Shown piece after piece: positions 5,312-6,130 of a stretch of DNA of 6,130 nucleotides. The notes beneath the pieces are model-generated. The model was given only the letters and a program-made list of their open reading frames with translations. It was not told where the DNA came from and did not search any database. The stretch is from CAG-611 sp964487215 (lineage in GTDB: Bacteria > Bacillota_I > Bacilli_A > RF39 > UBA660), in NCBI GenBank assembly GCA_964487215.1, contig CAZAPU010000048.1, positions 1-6,130 of the forward strand. Reading direction: 5' to 3'. Both the position numbers and the translations under genes were made by a program. How positions within the stretch are numbered: position 1 is the first letter of the stretch; each line of letters begins with the position of its first letter.

Positions 5312-5730
5312 AATTTTTTTATTTCTTCCTCTTGATAAGTTAAAAAATTTTTAGCTAATTCAATAATTTCTTTTCCTATGTCTTTTTCATATTCTTTAAT
5401 TTTCTTCTTCATTTCTTTTACACCCATATTTATCCCTTTTATAAGCATTTCTGATATTGCTTCATCACTATTATCTCTTAGAAGTTCCATTGTTATTCCA
5501 AAGTTACTACTAAATTTAGCTAAAAAATTAGTTTCTTTTACAGTTTGTTTATTTTCCTTTAATTTTTTTTTACTAATTTTTCTATATTTTTCATATTGTT
5601 TTAATTCTTTGCTCAATATATCTTGTATTTTTGTATCTTTTTCTAGTTTTTCTAAAACTTTATTAATTGCAAAAGTGCTCATTTCTGAAGTTTTATATAT
5701 ATCTTGTAACAATTCAAAATCATTATTCAT
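5296..5730 (-). CDS. Ferritin-like four-helix protein of unknown function (DUF2383-like)
   Basis: A 144-residue soluble protein, almost wholly helical and rich in Lys and Glu. Four helices can be drawn: about 4-31 (FELLQDIYKTSEMSTFAINK), 33-62 (QDILSKELKQYEKYRKISKK), 88-115 (SDEAISEMLIKGINMGVKEM) and 117-142 (KEIIELAKNFLTYQEEEIKK). This spacing, the KTSEMS start, the 'S-D-E-x-I-x-E-M-x-I-x-G-x-N-M-G' third helix and the closing E-E-x-I-x-K-L-K-x-Y recall a ferritin-like bundle family common in Clostridia and Bacilli whose role is unknown. I see no clear di-iron pair, so iron binding is not claimed. I start at the ATG at 5730 because GGGTGAT lies three bases upstream; an in-frame ATG at 5742 would place the binding site inside the gene. 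The upstream terminator nearly touches the start, leaving little promoter room. Confidence 0.65.
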   Translation of the reverse strand: MNNDFELLQDIYKTSEMSTFAINKVLEKLEKDTKIQDILSKELKQYEKYRKISKKKLKENKQTVKETNFLAKFSSNFGITMELLRDNSDEAISEMLIKGINMGVKEMKKKIKEYEKDIGKEIIELAKNFLTYQEEEIKKLKEYV

Positions 5731-5733
5731 AAT

Positions 5734-5740
5734 ATCACCC
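5734..5740 (-). promoter_or_regulatory. GGGTGAT ribosome binding site deciding the ferritin-like gene start
   Basis: GGGTGAT lies three bases before the ATG at 5730 on the minus strand. It matches the arrangement at 986-995 and 5242-5233 and argues that the longer reading from 5742 is wrong. Confidence 0.6.
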
Positions 5741-5752
5741 ATTTTTATTATG

Positions 5753-5782
5753 AAAAAAAAGTAGTATTTTTATACTACTTTT
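5753..5782 (-). terminator. Strong intrinsic terminator after the right-edge gene
   Basis: AAAAGTAGTAT and ATACTACTTTT pair perfectly over 11 bases with a 4-base loop, and the minus strand continues into a run of eight T. It lies 18 bases past the stop of the right-edge gene. It is only 12 bases before the binding site of the ferritin-like gene, so that gene either depends on read-through or has a promoter overlapping the hairpin (a CATAAT at 5747-5752 is a weak candidate). Confidence 0.8.
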
Positions 5783-5800
5783 ATATATTTAATAATAATT

Positions 5801-6130
5801 TTATTTGACTAGTGAAATGTGAAAACTACTATATCCTCTAAAATTACCCATATAGCTGTCACCATATGCTCCACCATTGCCAGGACTGTAAGTAGCAGTA
5901 TAATTGTTATCACGAATAATCCATGAACTACCACGAATAAGTCTGAGATAAATGTAATTACCATACCAGCCTGATATTTCTATCATTGCATGTTGTAAAT
6001 TTGCCGTTGTATAATCACTTTCTGTTGTATATGAATTATAATACTTGGCATTATTTGTCAGTGAAAAAAATTCTATTCCATCATATACACTTGAACAACC
6101 TTCTCCTAGACATCCTTTAAAACCTGAATT
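5801..6130 (-). CDS. C-terminal part of a probable surface protein; runs off right edge
   Basis: The frame is open from the window edge to TAA at 5801-5803, giving 109 residues with no stop. The ATG at 5986 is an internal Met, not the start. The visible part has two Cys close together (GCLGEGCSS, about 7-13), many Tyr, Asn, Ser and Gly, and few charges. It then runs through GWYGNYIYLRLIRGSSW, RDNNYTATYSPGNGGAYGD and ends GYSSFHISLVK. Aromatic/Gly/Asn-rich sequence with an 'R-G-S-S-W ... G-x-x-S-F-x-x-x-L' ending recalls the C-terminal fold of formylglycine-enzyme/C-type-lectin-like domains in secreted or phage-tail-like proteins, but this is a loose resemblance. I infer an extracellular protein; the N-terminus needed to confirm export is outside the window. 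A strong terminator follows. Confidence 0.6.
   Translation of the reverse strand, partial: NSGFKGCLGEGCSSVYDGIEFFSLTNNAKYYNSYTTESDYTTANLQHAMIEISGWYGNYIYLRLIRGSSWIIRDNNYTATYSPGNGGAYGDSYMGNFRGYSSFHISLVK

Noticed and set aside
5731..5742. Start of the ferritin-like gene at the ATG at 5742
   Set aside because: The GGGTGAT binding site would then be inside the coding sequence. The ATG at 5730 has it at the right distance.
5378..5764. Plus-strand open frame of 128 codons rich in Phe/Ser/Leu
   Set aside because: It is the antisense shadow of the Lys/Glu-rich ferritin-like gene: Lys codons read as Phe on the other strand. Its apparent hydrophobicity is an artefact.

Overview
This window is very AT-rich DNA, roughly three quarters A+T by eye, from a low-GC Gram-positive-type bacterium. 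Every tryptophan codon I checked is TGG, and one gene ends in TGA, so the standard bacterial code is in use. That argues against Mycoplasma/Spiroplasma. Together with a Gram-positive-style lipoprotein muramidase, a SipW/TasA-like surface protein and a ferritin-like four-helix protein of a type seen in Clostridia/Bacilli, it suggests an uncultured gut Firmicute or a standard-code relative of the Mollicutes. I cannot name the species. I see no phage, transposon, CRISPR array or tRNA.

Layout. On the left (1-227, minus) is the N-terminus of an exported surface protein with a TasA/camelysin-like start, behind an unusual promoter-like element carrying a G6 run and flanked by a 12-bp direct repeat. 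Next (353-910, minus) is a divergent Ham1/RdgB-type nucleotide pyrophosphatase that lacks the family's C-terminal Ser-His-Arg. Divergent from it (995-2155, plus) is a lipoprotein with Ig-like domain(s) and a GH25 muramidase domain, followed by a 39-residue basic protein (2222-2341, plus).

Converging on that small gene is a minus-strand run. Read in its direction of transcription it is: the C-terminus of a probably surface-exposed protein (5801 to the right edge), a ferritin-like helical protein (5296-5730), a winged-helix/metallophosphoesterase fusion (4334-5233), an RlmD/RlmCD-type 23S rRNA uracil-5-methyltransferase (3089-4294), a 53-residue two-helix membrane protein coupled to it by an ATGA overlap (2931-3092), and a small transglutaminase-like Cys-His-Asp protein (2348-2863).

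The genes do not form one pathway. They combine housekeeping (nucleotide-pool cleaning, rRNA methylation), cell-wall and surface functions, and unknowns. Most are separately transcribed: hairpin-plus-T terminators lie after at least six genes, and in five cases the stop codon sits inside the terminator hairpin. Two local signals recur and help fix gene starts: GGTGAT three bases before ATG (three genes) and the extended -10 TGATATAAT (upstream of three minus-strand genes). No clearly new multi-gene system is visible. The best leads are the atypical Ham1 protein, the repeat-flanked G-run promoter, the small rlmD-coupled membrane protein and the winged-helix phosphoesterase.
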